Shown here: positions 16,054 to 24,784 of the stretch, in pieces
Layout of the letters: each line of letters opens with the position of its first letter
How positions within the stretch are numbered: the stretch's first letter is position 1
Translations under genes and position numbers: made by a program
DNA from: Microcaldota archaeon
Lineage (GTDB): Archaea > Micrarchaeota > Micrarchaeia > Micrarchaeales > CABMGC01
Length of the DNA stretch: 28,567 nucleotides
NCBI GenBank assembly: GCA_021851985.1
Contig: JAJZOS010000001.1
Location: 1-28,567, forward strand
Direction of reading: 5' to 3'
Notes under the pieces: generated by a model
Told to the model about the DNA's origin: nothing
Databases searched by the model: none
The model's input: the letters and a program-made list of their open reading frames with translations, nothing else

Positions 16054-16479
16054 TCATACCATTCTTGACAGAAGCTCGTTTATCTTTTCACCGCGGTATC
16101 CGAGCGCACCGCCATCTGAAAACCCCTGTTTAGTCCCTTCGTATCCGTGTTTCGGCGGCTTTAAGCGAATAGGGACCTCCAATACATCCCTCGCTTTCTT
16201 TTTGCCGGAAAGAACCATATTGACATCGTCACCACTCGATTTCGACCCTTTTCTGCTAAGAACCTTCTCAAGGGCGTCGCGATTTATCTCTCCGTAGGTT
16301 ATGAAATCATTGCACTTTTTAATCATTCCGATATTAGACTTTGTACCGAATATCAACGAGAGGCTATTGACGCGATTAAGATTCAATCTGTCAAGCGTCT
16401 CATTTATAGACCGCCTTACACCTATCCGTCCGCGCACCCTTATAATTGCAATGAGCTTATCTTCAAGATTAACCTTCAT
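16054..16479 (-). CDS. rpl30: Large-subunit ribosomal protein uL30
   Basis: The protein is a 50S component. IAIIRVRGRIGVRRSINETLDRL is the diagnostic uL30 core, with archaeal-type features LNRVNSLSLI and the C-terminal RLKPPKHGYEGTKQGFSDGG-like stretch found in archaeal and eukaryotic L7/L30. At 141 residues it is slightly short. It is the first gene of the five-gene operon; AAGGAT lies just before the ATG and a TATA box further upstream. In most archaea uS5 precedes it directly; here uS5 is about 11.5 kb away. Confidence 0.95.
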   Translation of the reverse strand: MKVNLEDKLIAIIRVRGRIGVRRSINETLDRLNLNRVNSLSLIFGTKSNIGMIKKCNDFITYGEINRDALEKVLSRKGSKSSGDDVNMVLSGKKKARDVLEVPIRLKPPKHGYEGTKQGFSDGGALGYRGEKINELLSRMV

Positions 16480-16510
16480 AAAATATCCTTTTGAATTTAT
16501 TATTAACTGA

Positions 16511-16523
16511 TATAATTTTAATA
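16511..16523 (-). promoter_or_regulatory. TATA box of the L30 operon
   Basis: The minus strand reads tattaaaattata, predicting transcription from about 16491 and a leader near 12 bases containing GGAT. The rest of the gap up to 16627 is A/T-rich and also holds plus-strand TATA-like runs (about 16557-16569 and 16604-16617) for the next gene. Confidence 0.5.
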
Positions 16524-16627
16524 CCTATGCTGCATTTCCTTTGCTGATCTTTTAATGTATTATATTTAATAGATAGGGGTTTTAAAGCTTAATCAGAAGT
16601 AATTATATTCAAATAAAAGAGGATTTC

Positions 16628-17395
16628 ATGAACAAATTGCTCATATGCTTTCTAGTGATGTGCCTTGCGTCTGCGGACATTTTTGCTTCAATGAACGTAT
16701 CCTACCTGAATACCACAGTGATACTGAACAGCAGCACTTCAGGAAGAGTCGTAGAGACAGTGCTGGTAAACATAACAAATAACTCGATATCGCAATATGA
16801 ACAGTACAGGCAGTCCCTGAACCTTACCTTAGGTGATTGGGGCAAGGTGCTTAGAACAAACTTGCTGATACAGCACATATTCAACCCAAATTCCAATGTA
16901 TCCGAATTCGAATTCATTCCGGGTCCAATCATAAACAGATTCTACAACGGAAACGGACAGGCACTCCTTACAATGAGTTACATAGCGCACAATATCACAA
17001 CAGTGGAGAATACAGGGCCAAGAACATTCCAGTATCAGTTTGTGGCCGAAGCCCTTAATTTTCAGCATACACAGAACGGCGAATCGCTGCCTGAAAATGC
17101 AAGGCTTAATATAATAATACCAAAAGGCACGCAAGCAAATTCAGTGTATCCCGCACCGGATTACCCATATCCTCGCTATATAGGGAATTACAAAAATGTG
17201 ACATCGTTCACGTGGGATGAGGGAGAACCACTGCAGACTTTTTCATTCTCTTACATATACACCGAATCGCTTCAGGACGAAGTAACAAACTATTTTTCAA
17301 ATGCTTACACGAATTATACGCACCAGATATACCTGTTTTTAATAGTCCTTTTTAGCATACTCGCTGTTTACATATACGTTAAAGTGTTTGTATAG
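16628..17395 (+). CDS. Sequon-rich surface protein with signal peptide and C-terminal anchor
   Basis: I do not recognise a family. The first about 20 residues (MNKLLICFLVMCLASADIFA) form a typical signal peptide. The following 200 residues are polar and strand-rich with no cysteine. They carry about ten NxS/T sequons, for example NTT, NSS, NIT, NLT and NVT, suggesting N-glycosylation by an archaeal AglB-type system. The end (IYLFLIVLFSILAVYIYVKVFV) is one membrane helix with almost no tail. The domain would thus face outside and be anchored at its C-terminus. AGAGG lies just before the ATG. The gene ends 9 bases before pheS and may share its transcript. A role in the cell envelope is inferred only. 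Confidence 0.75.
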   Translation: MNKLLICFLVMCLASADIFASMNVSYLNTTVILNSSTSGRVVETVLVNITNNSISQYEQYRQSLNLTLGDWGKVLRTNLLIQHIFNPNSNVSEFEFIPGPIINRFYNGNGQALLTMSYIAHNITTVENTGPRTFQYQFVAEALNFQHTQNGESLPENARLNIIIPKGTQANSVYPAPDYPYPRYIGNYKNVTSFTWDEGEPLQTFSFSYIYTESLQDEVTNYFSNAYTNYTHQIYLFLIVLFSILAVYIYVKVFV

Positions 17396-17404
17396 TGGTA
17401 CAGG

Positions 17405-18865
17405 ATGCACAAATATGAATTGCTTATACTGAAATCCGTTCGTGGAGCCGGAAAGCAGGAATTATCCCGTCTCATGGAATCCGTAGGACTTGGCAAGGAC
17501 GAAACGCTCTGGGCTCTGGAAAACCTGAAAAAACAGGGATTCGTAGAAATAGAATATGTGGACAGCAAGTATTTTGCATTGAGTGATGAAGGCAGAAGAT
17601 ATGCCGAAAACGGCCTGCCTGAAGAGAGACTTGCCAAAAAACTCGGAGAACATAAAATTATGGTCTCAGAATTAAAATCGGATGATGAAAGAATAGGAAT
17701 GCAATGGCTAAAGGCACGTGGACTGATTGAGATAAAAAATGGTGCAATTAAACTTGTTGATGCAGGAGACGATGCTGGGTCAAAATTGATTAAAGAAGGG
17801 GCATTACTAAAGGAAATCCTTTCGGGAAATTATACTGGCAATGAAGACTCCCTAAGCGACTTTATAAAAAGAAAATTAGTGGCTGTAAGGAACATCCATT
17901 ACATAAAAAGCGTTGCAATAACGGAAGCTGGGGAAAATGCGCTTGGCGGCAAGCATGCAGAAATGACCGATGCCATTGACAGAAACATTATTTCCTCAGA
18001 AAGCTGGAAGAACAAGGAATTCAAAACCTATGACGTGAACGTGCCCATTGAAAAGTCGGTGCCTGCGATGAGGCATCCGCTGAAGAGAATTATAGAGCAT
18101 ATAAAGGATGCATACACCAGTATGGGATTCCAGGAAATTTCCGGTCCGGCCGTAGAATCCTCATTTTGGAATTTTGATTCCTTATTCGTGCCGCAGGACC
18201 ACCCTGCGAGAGATATGCAGGACACATTTTATATATCCAATCCAGAGAAAATTGCGGTCAAAGAAATTGAATACATGAATAGGATAAAAAAAGCGCACAG
18301 GAATGCATGGCATACTGCGTGGAAAGAGGACATTGCAAGCCAGATGGTGCTCAGGGCGCATACAACAAGCGTGTCAGCGAGATACGTATATGACATTATG
18401 AATGCGATAAGCAAGGGTGCGTACTACGATTTTCCTATAAGGCTGTTTTCAGTGGGGAGGGTTTTCAGAAACGAAGCAATAGACTACAAGCATCTTGCAG
18501 ACTTGTATCAAATGGACGGACTTATAATAGGCAAAAATCTTACCATGTCAAACCTATTTGATACTCTGAAGAGGATATATGATTCTATGGGAATAAAGAT
18601 AAATTTCAAGCCATCTTACTTCCCATTCGTAGAACCCGGAGCGGAGTTTTATGCGCAGCTGCCAGGAAGTGACAGCGCAATAGAACTTGGCGGAGCAGGA
18701 ATGCTAAGGGAAGAAATAACAGGAATGAAGCGCAACAGACTCTCAGCACTTGCATGGGGTGCGGGAATAGAAAGGATATTGCTTGTAAAAGACACAAGCA
18801 TAAAGAGCCTGCCTGAATTATACAATAACAATATGGGATGGCTTAGAAAACGGAGGTTGATCTGA
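17405..18865 (+). CDS. pheS: Phenylalanyl-tRNA synthetase alpha subunit
   Basis: This is the catalytic subunit of the alpha2-beta2 enzyme that charges tRNA-Phe. The first about 200 residues are winged-helix-like domains (GAGKQELSRLMESVGLGKDE; ALENLKKQGFVEIEY) that contact tRNA in archaeal/eukaryotic enzymes. The class II core follows: HPLKRIIEHIKDAYTSMGF (motif 1), VGRVFRNEAIDYKHLADLYQ around Phe354-Arg355 (motif 2), and AWGAGIERILL (motif 3). The length of 486 aa is normal for archaea. Its stop and the ATG of pheT share one base (TGATG). Confidence 0.97.
   Translation: MHKYELLILKSVRGAGKQELSRLMESVGLGKDETLWALENLKKQGFVEIEYVDSKYFALSDEGRRYAENGLPEERLAKKLGEHKIMVSELKSDDERIGMQWLKARGLIEIKNGAIKLVDAGDDAGSKLIKEGALLKEILSGNYTGNEDSLSDFIKRKLVAVRNIHYIKSVAITEAGENALGGKHAEMTDAIDRNIISSESWKNKEFKTYDVNVPIEKSVPAMRHPLKRIIEHIKDAYTSMGFQEISGPAVESSFWNFDSLFVPQDHPARDMQDTFYISNPEKIAVKEIEYMNRIKKAHRNAWHTAWKEDIASQMVLRAHTTSVSARYVYDIMNAISKGAYYDFPIRLFSVGRVFRNEAIDYKHLADLYQMDGLIIGKNLTMSNLFDTLKRIYDSMGIKINFKPSYFPFVEPGAEFYAQLPGSDSAIELGGAGMLREEITGMKRNRLSALAWGAGIERILLVKDTSIKSLPELYNNNMGWLRKRRLI
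18852..18862 (+). promoter_or_regulatory. Strong ribosome-binding site of pheT
   Basis: GGAGGTTGATC inside the last codons of pheS matches the complement of the archaeal 16S rRNA 3' end (GGAGGTGATC) apart from one extra T. It lies two bases before the pheT ATG region and fixes that start. It is the clearest such site in the window. Confidence 0.7.
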
Positions 18866-20505
18866 TGCCTGTAATAACTTTCAAAAAAAAATACTTGTAT
18901 TCTCTGCTTGGCAGCGGAATCGATGACAAAAAGCTTAATGAACAGGTCATTAAGATGGGATTCGAGGTAGAATCATTAAATGAGGATGAAGTGTTGCTGG
19001 AGATAACTCCGAATAGGCTTGACCTTATTGATGCAGTAGGTTTTGCAAGATCGATGAAGAATTTCATGCACAAATCCAAAAAATTCAGCTACAGCATAGA
19101 CAATCCGGAGACTGCAGTGGAAATAACGGTAGACAGTAGCGTCAAGAAGATACGTCCATACATATCAGGCCTCGCCGCGTTCGGAGTTAAACTCACGGAG
19201 GATTCAATGCTCAATCTCATAAACTTTTCGGAGAAATTTTGCGAGACTTATGGAAGGGGAAGGAAGAAGATTGCAATAGGCATGCATAACCTTGACAAGA
19301 TGAAAACGCAGCTGGTATATAAATGCGATCGGGACATGGACTTCGTGCCCCTTGGAGAGACCGCTCCGATGAAATATAGCAAGGTGCTTGAATCAAATGA
19401 CAAGGGAAAGAAATATTCCAACCTGATAACAAATGGCAAATCATGCTACTATCCTTCACTTTCAGATTCTGAAGGGGCAATAGCATTCATACCGATACTG
19501 AATTCTGAGAGGACAAAGCTGACCGAAGACACAAGAAACATGTTTGTGGATATAACTGGAACTTCGGAATATGCAGTAAACAAAGTTGCAGACCTCCTTG
19601 CTGCAACGTTCTTTGATATGGGTGCTGATGTGAGGCGCGTGAAGATAAAGTATCCTAACAAGACCATTGATCTTCCTGAGCTTGAAAAAAGGTATATAAA
19701 CATAAATCTGGCCAAGGCAGAAACGCAGATAGGCGTTGACATAGGATTCAACAATGTAATATCACTTGCCAACAAGATGGGCTATGAAGCTGCATTGATA
19801 GGCAATATTATACGCTTCAGGGTGCCGGAATACAGACTTGACGTAATAGGTGAGCAGGATGTCATAGAGGATATAGCAATAGGATATGGATATGACTACA
19901 TAAATCCTTTGAGCATGTTTTACAGCCAACAGGGAGGGGTTGAAGGGCAGACTATTCTCAACAGAAGGGCTGCAGAAGCAATGATAGGGATGGGATTCAG
20001 CGAAACTGCAAGCTCATATCTGACCAATGAGGAATATAATTTTGACAAAGCAAGACTCAGAAGGGACAGAAGCGCAATCACAATGAAAAATCCCAAGACA
20101 GAGACAGTAACTATAATGAGGACATGGATATTGCCATCATTATTCAAATCGCTTGGCATGTCCGCACATGAAAGCATGCCGCAGCGCATTTTCGAAGTTG
20201 ACATGGCATTCAGTGTAAAAGAAGGCATGCCTGCGGAATCTTACCGCATTGGAGCAGTATCGATAGACCCAAAATCAAATTTCAATGAAGCAAAATCGTA
20301 TGTTGAAGGTTTTCTGGATGCCATAGGGATCGAGCATTCAATTTCAAGTTATGAACACAAAAGTTTCATAGATGGGAGATGCGCCGAAATAAGAGTAAAT
20401 GGGAAGCATATCGGATTTTTCGGTGAAATACATCCAGAGGTGCTTAAGAACTTTGGAATAGAAGAACCCGGAATAGCGTTTGAGATGGATCTTTCATTTA
20501 AATGA
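18865..20505 (+). CDS. pheT: Phenylalanyl-tRNA synthetase beta subunit
   Basis: This is the partner of PheS, providing editing (B3/B4) and structural domains. The N-terminus contains LLEITPNRLDLIDAVGFARS, then the B3/B4 region with YGRGRKKIAIGMHNLDK. The B5 segment reads RVPEYRLDVIGEQDVIEDIA, and the C-terminus carries a catalytic-like class II core (MPQRIFEVDMAF) ending with GFFGEIHPEVLKNFGI. At 546 aa it has the archaeal/eukaryotic length and lacks the extra bacterial N- and C-terminal domains. It is translationally coupled to pheS. Its stop is 3 bases from the stop of the converging rfcL. Confidence 0.97.
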   Translation: MPVITFKKKYLYSLLGSGIDDKKLNEQVIKMGFEVESLNEDEVLLEITPNRLDLIDAVGFARSMKNFMHKSKKFSYSIDNPETAVEITVDSSVKKIRPYISGLAAFGVKLTEDSMLNLINFSEKFCETYGRGRKKIAIGMHNLDKMKTQLVYKCDRDMDFVPLGETAPMKYSKVLESNDKGKKYSNLITNGKSCYYPSLSDSEGAIAFIPILNSERTKLTEDTRNMFVDITGTSEYAVNKVADLLAATFFDMGADVRRVKIKYPNKTIDLPELEKRYININLAKAETQIGVDIGFNNVISLANKMGYEAALIGNIIRFRVPEYRLDVIGEQDVIEDIAIGYGYDYINPLSMFYSQQGGVEGQTILNRRAAEAMIGMGFSETASSYLTNEEYNFDKARLRRDRSAITMKNPKTETVTIMRTWILPSLFKSLGMSAHESMPQRIFEVDMAFSVKEGMPAESYRIGAVSIDPKSNFNEAKSYVEGFLDAIGIEHSISSYEHKSFIDGRCAEIRVNGKHIGFFGEIHPEVLKNFGIEEPGIAFEMDLSFK

Positions 20506-20508
20506 CGA

Positions 20509-21741
20509 CTATGCAGAATTTGTGCGGTATGCAACTACATATGCAACCTCATCCTCATTCAGACTGTATCTTTTTTCCATGAATTCGAGCACTTTGTCCT
20601 TGCCATAAAGCATAATCGCATTCTTGATCATTAAAGACATCAATTGAATGTGCTGATTAAGAACGGTCTTCTTGCTTGCATGAAACTGGATTGAAAGCTT
20701 TTGCGCTATTGAAGCCATGGCATCCCTATCCTTCTTTGTGGCGCTCATTCTCCTTATCCTAGATGGAAAATCATACTGATTGAGCATGCTCACATTCCCA
20801 TTGCTAGCTAATGCCACCCCAGAAGACGTAAGCACACTTGCGTACCTAAGGTAACCGTAATAGCTCTTCCTTGAAGCCTTCTCATTGAACATGCTTGCAC
20901 GCGAAAGAACGTCATATGCCTGAAATATCGAACTTTTAGAAGAATATTTGTTTGGTATGTTCTGCGCAACCCAATTCATCACCATGTCAAGCTCTACATC
21001 GCTTGACATCATTGCGTTCCTTGCAACGTCGAAGTTTGAGGAAAGGAATATCCTGTCGAGCACCTTGAATATTTCAGACTTCCTATCGCGCGTACCAAGG
21101 CACTCCATTAGATCTAAAGATGCACCTAACATGATTTCTAAGTCATTTATTGCGCCACGTATGTCGCCGTTGGAGCGTTTTGCTATTTCAGCAACTATTT
21201 CTCCGGATATTTCCTTTTTCTCCTTTGATACTAAATTATGTAAAAGGGCTGCAATGTCATCAGAAGATGGCCTTTTGAATTCTACCTTGTCTGTGACATT
21301 ACGCAAAAAGCTTACCTTCCTGCTCCAATAATCGTTTGCTATAAATACAATTGGGTGCCGGGATTCGCGTATGAGCTTTGATATTACAGGTTCGCATCCA
21401 GAATCAAATTTTGATGAGATCTCATCAATTTCATCGAATAGTATGAGGCTTTTTTTGCTGAAGAGCCCCCGTGATGTGCTGAGCGGCAGAAGGCTTCTTC
21501 GCAGAGTTTCAGAATCCCTATAATCGCTTGCACTTAGCTCAACAAGATCCAATCCATTAATGTTCGCGATTGCATGTGCAGCTGTAGTCTTTCCTATACC
21601 AGAAGGACCGTATATGATTATCGGCCTTACATGCTTGCCGCCAAGCGCATCTGACCCAAACTCAAGCAGTCTGTTCTTTACCTGGTTGCCGCAGAGAAGG
21701 CCGTTTATTGTATAAGGGGCATATTTTTCGCATAGAGACAT
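20509..21741 (-). CDS. rfcL: Replication factor C large subunit (clamp loader)
   Basis: This AAA+ protein loads the PCNA sliding clamp on DNA together with the RFC small subunits. It opens MSLCEKYAPYTINGLLCGNQ, then has Walker A GPSGIGKTT at residues 45-53, Walker B LILFDEIDE at 99-107, and RSNGDIRGAINDLE in the lid (sensor 2) region. The C-terminal half is the all-helical collar. The length of 410 aa is at the low end, and I see no PCNA-binding peptide at the extreme C-terminus, where some archaeal large subunits carry one. A longer frame starts at ATG 21768, but the TATA box at 21779-21790 predicts transcription from about 21759, so ATG 21741 is preferred. Confidence 0.92.
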   Translation of the reverse strand: MSLCEKYAPYTINGLLCGNQVKNRLLEFGSDALGGKHVRPIIIYGPSGIGKTTAAHAIANINGLDLVELSASDYRDSETLRRSLLPLSTSRGLFSKKSLILFDEIDEISSKFDSGCEPVISKLIRESRHPIVFIANDYWSRKVSFLRNVTDKVEFKRPSSDDIAALLHNLVSKEKKEISGEIVAEIAKRSNGDIRGAINDLEIMLGASLDLMECLGTRDRKSEIFKVLDRIFLSSNFDVARNAMMSSDVELDMVMNWVAQNIPNKYSSKSSIFQAYDVLSRASMFNEKASRKSYYGYLRYASVLTSSGVALASNGNVSMLNQYDFPSRIRRMSATKKDRDAMASIAQKLSIQFHASKKTVLNQHIQLMSLMIKNAIMLYGKDKVLEFMEKRYSLNEDEVAYVVAYRTNSA

Positions 21742-21778
21742 GGTCGCACCGATAATGCATAAGCACATGCATGATAAG

Positions 21779-21790
21779 TAATATATTTAT
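21779..21790. promoter_or_regulatory. TATA region shared by rfcL and tRNA-Glu
   Basis: The run taatatatttat is A/T-symmetric. Its centre lies about 32 bases before the tRNA 5' end (plus) and about 26 bases before the predicted rfcL transcript start (minus). With only 75 bases between the two genes, one element probably serves both directions. Confidence 0.45.
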
Positions 21791-21816
21791 GCAGCTACTA
21801 ACTAATAAAATCTTAT

Positions 21817-21891
21817 GCTCCGATAATCTAGTCCGGTCAAGGATGCAGCCCTCTCACGGCTGAAACCCGGGTTCAAATCCCGGTCGGAGCA
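21817..21891 (+). tRNA. tRNA-Glu (anticodon CTC)
   Basis: The 75-base cloverleaf is complete. The acceptor stem is GCTCCGA/TCGGAGC with discriminator A at 21891. The anticodon arm is CAGCC-CTCTCAC-GGCTG, giving anticodon CTC at 21853-21855, which reads GAG (Glu). The T arm is CCGGG-TTCAAAT-CCCGG. The D arm contains AGTCCGGTCAAGG as in other archaeal tRNA-Glu. CCA is not encoded and there is no intron. Confidence 0.97.
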
Positions 21892-21895
21892 TAAC

Positions 21896-21930
21896 GCCCT
21901 CGTCCAGATCAGGGCATATTTCATTTTAGA
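21896..21930 (+). terminator. Possible terminator after tRNA-Glu
   Basis: An inverted repeat gccct (21896-21900) / agggc (21911-21915) with a 10-base loop is followed by the T-rich run atatttcatttta. It begins 5 bases after the tRNA. Processing rather than termination could also explain a hairpin here. Confidence 0.35.
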
Positions 21931-21990
21931 TGGCTCTGAAGCTACTGGAATGTTTTTAATTTTTTGCTTTGATACATTTAGGGGATTCTC

Positions 21991-23430
21991 TTGAACCAGG
22001 ATATTCCTTTTGGGCTTAGTTATAGCGACGTATTGCTTGTGCCAAGACGCTCTCGCATAGAATCCAGAAATTCGGTAAACACCGCTACGCATATAGCAAA
22101 GGACATAGAACTCAATATGCCGATAATAACTGCAAACATGGATACGGTAACAGAATCGGCTATGGCTATTGCCATTGCAAGAGAGGGAGGGCTCGGCATC
22201 ATACACAGATTTATGGAGATTGAGAGAGAAGTAGCTGAAGTACAGAAGGTCAAGAGGTCTGAAGCATATGTAATAGACAAACCTTACAGCATAAGCAAGG
22301 ATTCCAATATAGATGAAGCTAAAGAAATAATGTCAAAAAGTGGAGTCAGTGGGCTGCTTGTGGTAGACCGCCTGAATAGGCTGCTTGGCATACTATCTGA
22401 CAGGGACGTAAGATTTGTAACTGATGGAAAAATGCTAGTTGAAGAGGCAATGACTCCAAGAAAAAAACTAGTAGTTGCAGATCCTAAAATAACGCTTGGC
22501 GCAGCGCTTAAGAGCCTTGACAAGAATAGGCTTGAGAAATTACCGCTGGTTGATAAAAGAAATATAGTAAGAGGGCTGATTACCTCAAAAGACATATACA
22601 GAAACATAAAATCTGAAAGATCTGCCAAGGACAGAAAAGGCAGGCTGCTTGTTGGAGCTGCAATAGGAATAAAGGGGGATTATATTGAAAGAGCTAAATC
22701 TCTTGCTAAAGCTGAAGTAGACGTGCTTGTGCTTGATGTCGCCCATGGACATACAGAAAGCGTCATGAATGCAATAAAAAAAGTCAAAAAGGAGCTTACA
22801 GACACTGTTCTGATAGCCGGAAATGTCGCAACTCCTGAAGGCGTTGAAGATTTGTTCTCTGCAGGAGCTGACGGTATAAAGGTAGGCATAGGTCCCGGTG
22901 CAGCATGCACTACAAGAAGAGTTACCGGAGCGGGCATGCCTCAGCTCACTGCAGTAATGGAATGCTATTCTGCTTCAAAAAAGCTTGGGATAAGCATAAT
23001 AGCGGATGGCGGCATAAAGGATTCTGGAGACATAACAAAATCATTGGCGGCAGGAGCTGCGGCAGTCATGATAGGGAGCCTTTTTGCAGGAACCGATGAA
23101 AGCCCGGGATTTTTCATAAGGAGGGATGGTGCTAAATTTAAGGCATATAGGGGCATGGCGTCATTAGGTGCAAACATATCAAAGAAGAAGCTAGACAATA
23201 TACATATAGATCCAGACGAAGCATCGCAGATAGTTCCGGAGGGAGTAGAGTCGGTGGTGCCATACAGGGGTAACGTAAAGGAGGTTGTGGAGCAACTGCT
23301 CGGAGGCGTAAAATCGGGAATGAGCTACTGTGGTGCAGCAAGTTTTGATGAACTGAAAAAAAATGCCAGATTCATAAGACTGACCCAGAACGCTGCAAAG
23401 GAAAGCTATGAAAAACTGAGGGAGTATTGA
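21991..23430 (+). CDS. guaB: IMP dehydrogenase
   Basis: This NAD-dependent enzyme oxidises IMP to XMP, the committed step of GMP synthesis. The barrel starts with [24 protein letters not shown] pair is inserted at about residues 90-215 ([17 protein letters not shown] and [20 protein letters not shown] segments), the usual regulatory Bateman module. The catalytic loop is [14 protein letters not shown] with Cys306, followed by [18 protein letters not shown] and the flap segment [20 protein letters not shown] completes the active site. The length of 479 aa is standard. No in-frame ATG precedes the conserved N-terminus; the start is a TTG at 21991, seven bases after GGGGATT. Confidence 0.96.
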   Translation: MNQDIPFGLSYSDVLLVPRRSRIESRNSVNTATHIAKDIELNMPIITANMDTVTESAMAIAIAREGGLGIIHRFMEIEREVAEVQKVKRSEAYVIDKPYSISKDSNIDEAKEIMSKSGVSGLLVVDRLNRLLGILSDRDVRFVTDGKMLVEEAMTPRKKLVVADPKITLGAALKSLDKNRLEKLPLVDKRNIVRGLITSKDIYRNIKSERSAKDRKGRLLVGAAIGIKGDYIERAKSLAKAEVDVLVLDVAHGHTESVMNAIKKVKKELTDTVLIAGNVATPEGVEDLFSAGADGIKVGIGPGAACTTRRVTGAGMPQLTAVMECYSASKKLGISIIADGGIKDSGDITKSLAAGAAAVMIGSLFAGTDESPGFFIRRDGAKFKAYRGMASLGANISKKKLDNIHIDPDEASQIVPEGVESVVPYRGNVKEVVEQLLGGVKSGMSYCGAASFDELKKNARFIRLTQNAAKESYEKLREY

Positions 23431-23469
23431 ATTTGCACATCTATTTCTTAGTTTGAAGCGGGTATTGTG

Positions 23470-24783
23470 TCAATCGAATGTGCCCAGCCCTTCCAGCCCT
23501 ATCTTCTTCATTGCAGCTGATGGATTGTCGTAGTAATCCCTGCAGAACTCGTTTATGCTGTGAAGATCGCGCACTCCAAGCGAATTCAGCTTTTCTAGTA
23601 TCTTAGACCTCCTGTTTTCTTCTGCAATTATGTCAGTGGGATTCTTGCCTGTAGCTTTTGAAAGAACATCCCTGTAGGTTACACTTGGAAGTATGTCAGA
23701 CCCCTTATGGGTTTTGTAATCGTATGTATAAAGATCAGAGAGCAGCACCTGGGTTTCTATACCTGCGGACTCAGATACCTGCGTTACCTTCCTCTGTTTT
23801 TTATGGTCAACATTCACCTGCGATACTATTGTAAATACATCCACAAGCGGGATGGTGTCCCTGCTTATCCTCATTGGATCATGCTCAAGCCTTGTCACAA
23901 TATCTCTTGTTGTATGTGCATGCAATGTACTCATTACCGATTTACCTATAGACATTGCGGCCATCATGTCCTTTGCCTCTGCGCCCCTTACTTCGCCTAT
24001 TATTATCAGATCGGGCCTCATTCTGAGAGCATTCTTCAACAGGTCTTCAAGCGTGACTTCGGGGCTTGTCTCCAGCCTTACGCAGTTTTCTTGGGTTGAC
24101 GTGTTTATCTCGTATGTTTCCTCAAGCACGACTATCCTTGCTTCAGGCCTGAAGAAGCTGAACATTGCATTGAGGACGGTTGTCTTGCCGCTTCCTGGCA
24201 TGCCGCCTATCAGCATGTTTGCAGGTCTTACACCTAGCCCGTCAGAATACAACCAAAATCTGGCTGCAAGATTATAACTAATTTCTCCGGCATTGACAAG
24301 GTCTATTATGCTGAGTGCGTTTGGCTTGAAATTTCTTATAGTTATTGCCGGGCCAAGAGGCGAATCAACTATATTGCACCTTGAGCCATTTGGAAGGTGC
24401 ACGTCATATATGTGCTTATTGGCAGTTGAAGTAGTTGCATACATCTTAAGCTTCCTGACAAACATGTTGAGGTCGTCTATCGAATCCAACTTATTGGGAA
24501 GTTTTACGTCTCCTTGAGAATTATTGTAAAGGAATATGTTTTCGGTGTTGTTAACCATTATATCTTCGACATTTATGTCGCGGAGATATTGGTCTATGGG
24601 GTCGAATTTCTTTGCGTCGGAAGCTATCCTGTCGACCGTCTGCTTGTCTGCAGACAGATCTATGGACTTGACAACGCTTTCTATATATTTGTAAAGATCG
24701 TCATCATTGTGTATGAAGCCAAGCTTGCCTTCAAGCGCCTCAAAGACCCTGGATTCTAATGCAGCAAACCCATCTTCAGGCAT
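23470..24783 (-). CDS. Type II/IV secretion system ATPase (archaeal pilus/archaellum type)
   Basis: This is a hexameric ATPase of the PilB/GspE/FlaI group that powers assembly of surface filaments. Walker A is GGMPGSGKTT at residues 193-202, the Asp box VVLEETYE at 218-225, Walker B LIIIGEVRG at 259-267, and the His box STLHAHT at 285-291. The N-terminal half holds the usual regulatory domain with VNNTENIFLYNN and RCNIVDSPLGPAITIRNF. At 437 aa it is a compact archaeal form. No TadC/FlaJ membrane partner or pilins lie next to it, which is unusual. The start at ATG 24783 follows a TATA box by about 33 bases, with an inverted repeat between them. Confidence 0.92.
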   Translation of the reverse strand: MPEDGFAALESRVFEALEGKLGFIHNDDDLYKYIESVVKSIDLSADKQTVDRIASDAKKFDPIDQYLRDINVEDIMVNNTENIFLYNNSQGDVKLPNKLDSIDDLNMFVRKLKMYATTSTANKHIYDVHLPNGSRCNIVDSPLGPAITIRNFKPNALSIIDLVNAGEISYNLAARFWLYSDGLGVRPANMLIGGMPGSGKTTVLNAMFSFFRPEARIVVLEETYEINTSTQENCVRLETSPEVTLEDLLKNALRMRPDLIIIGEVRGAEAKDMMAAMSIGKSVMSTLHAHTTRDIVTRLEHDPMRISRDTIPLVDVFTIVSQVNVDHKKQRKVTQVSESAGIETQVLLSDLYTYDYKTHKGSDILPSVTYRDVLSKATGKNPTDIIAEENRRSKILEKLNSLGVRDLHSINEFCRDYYDNPSAAMKKIGLEGLGTFD

Positions 24784-24784
24784 A

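Noticed and set aside
21742..21768. N-terminal extension of rfcL from ATG 21768
   Set aside because: The extension MCLCIIGAT has no counterpart in RFC proteins and precedes the predicted transcript start.
21802..22206. 134-codon open frame on the minus strand over the tRNA and start of guaB
   Set aside because: It runs antisense through the tRNA and guaB, and its sequence has no family character.
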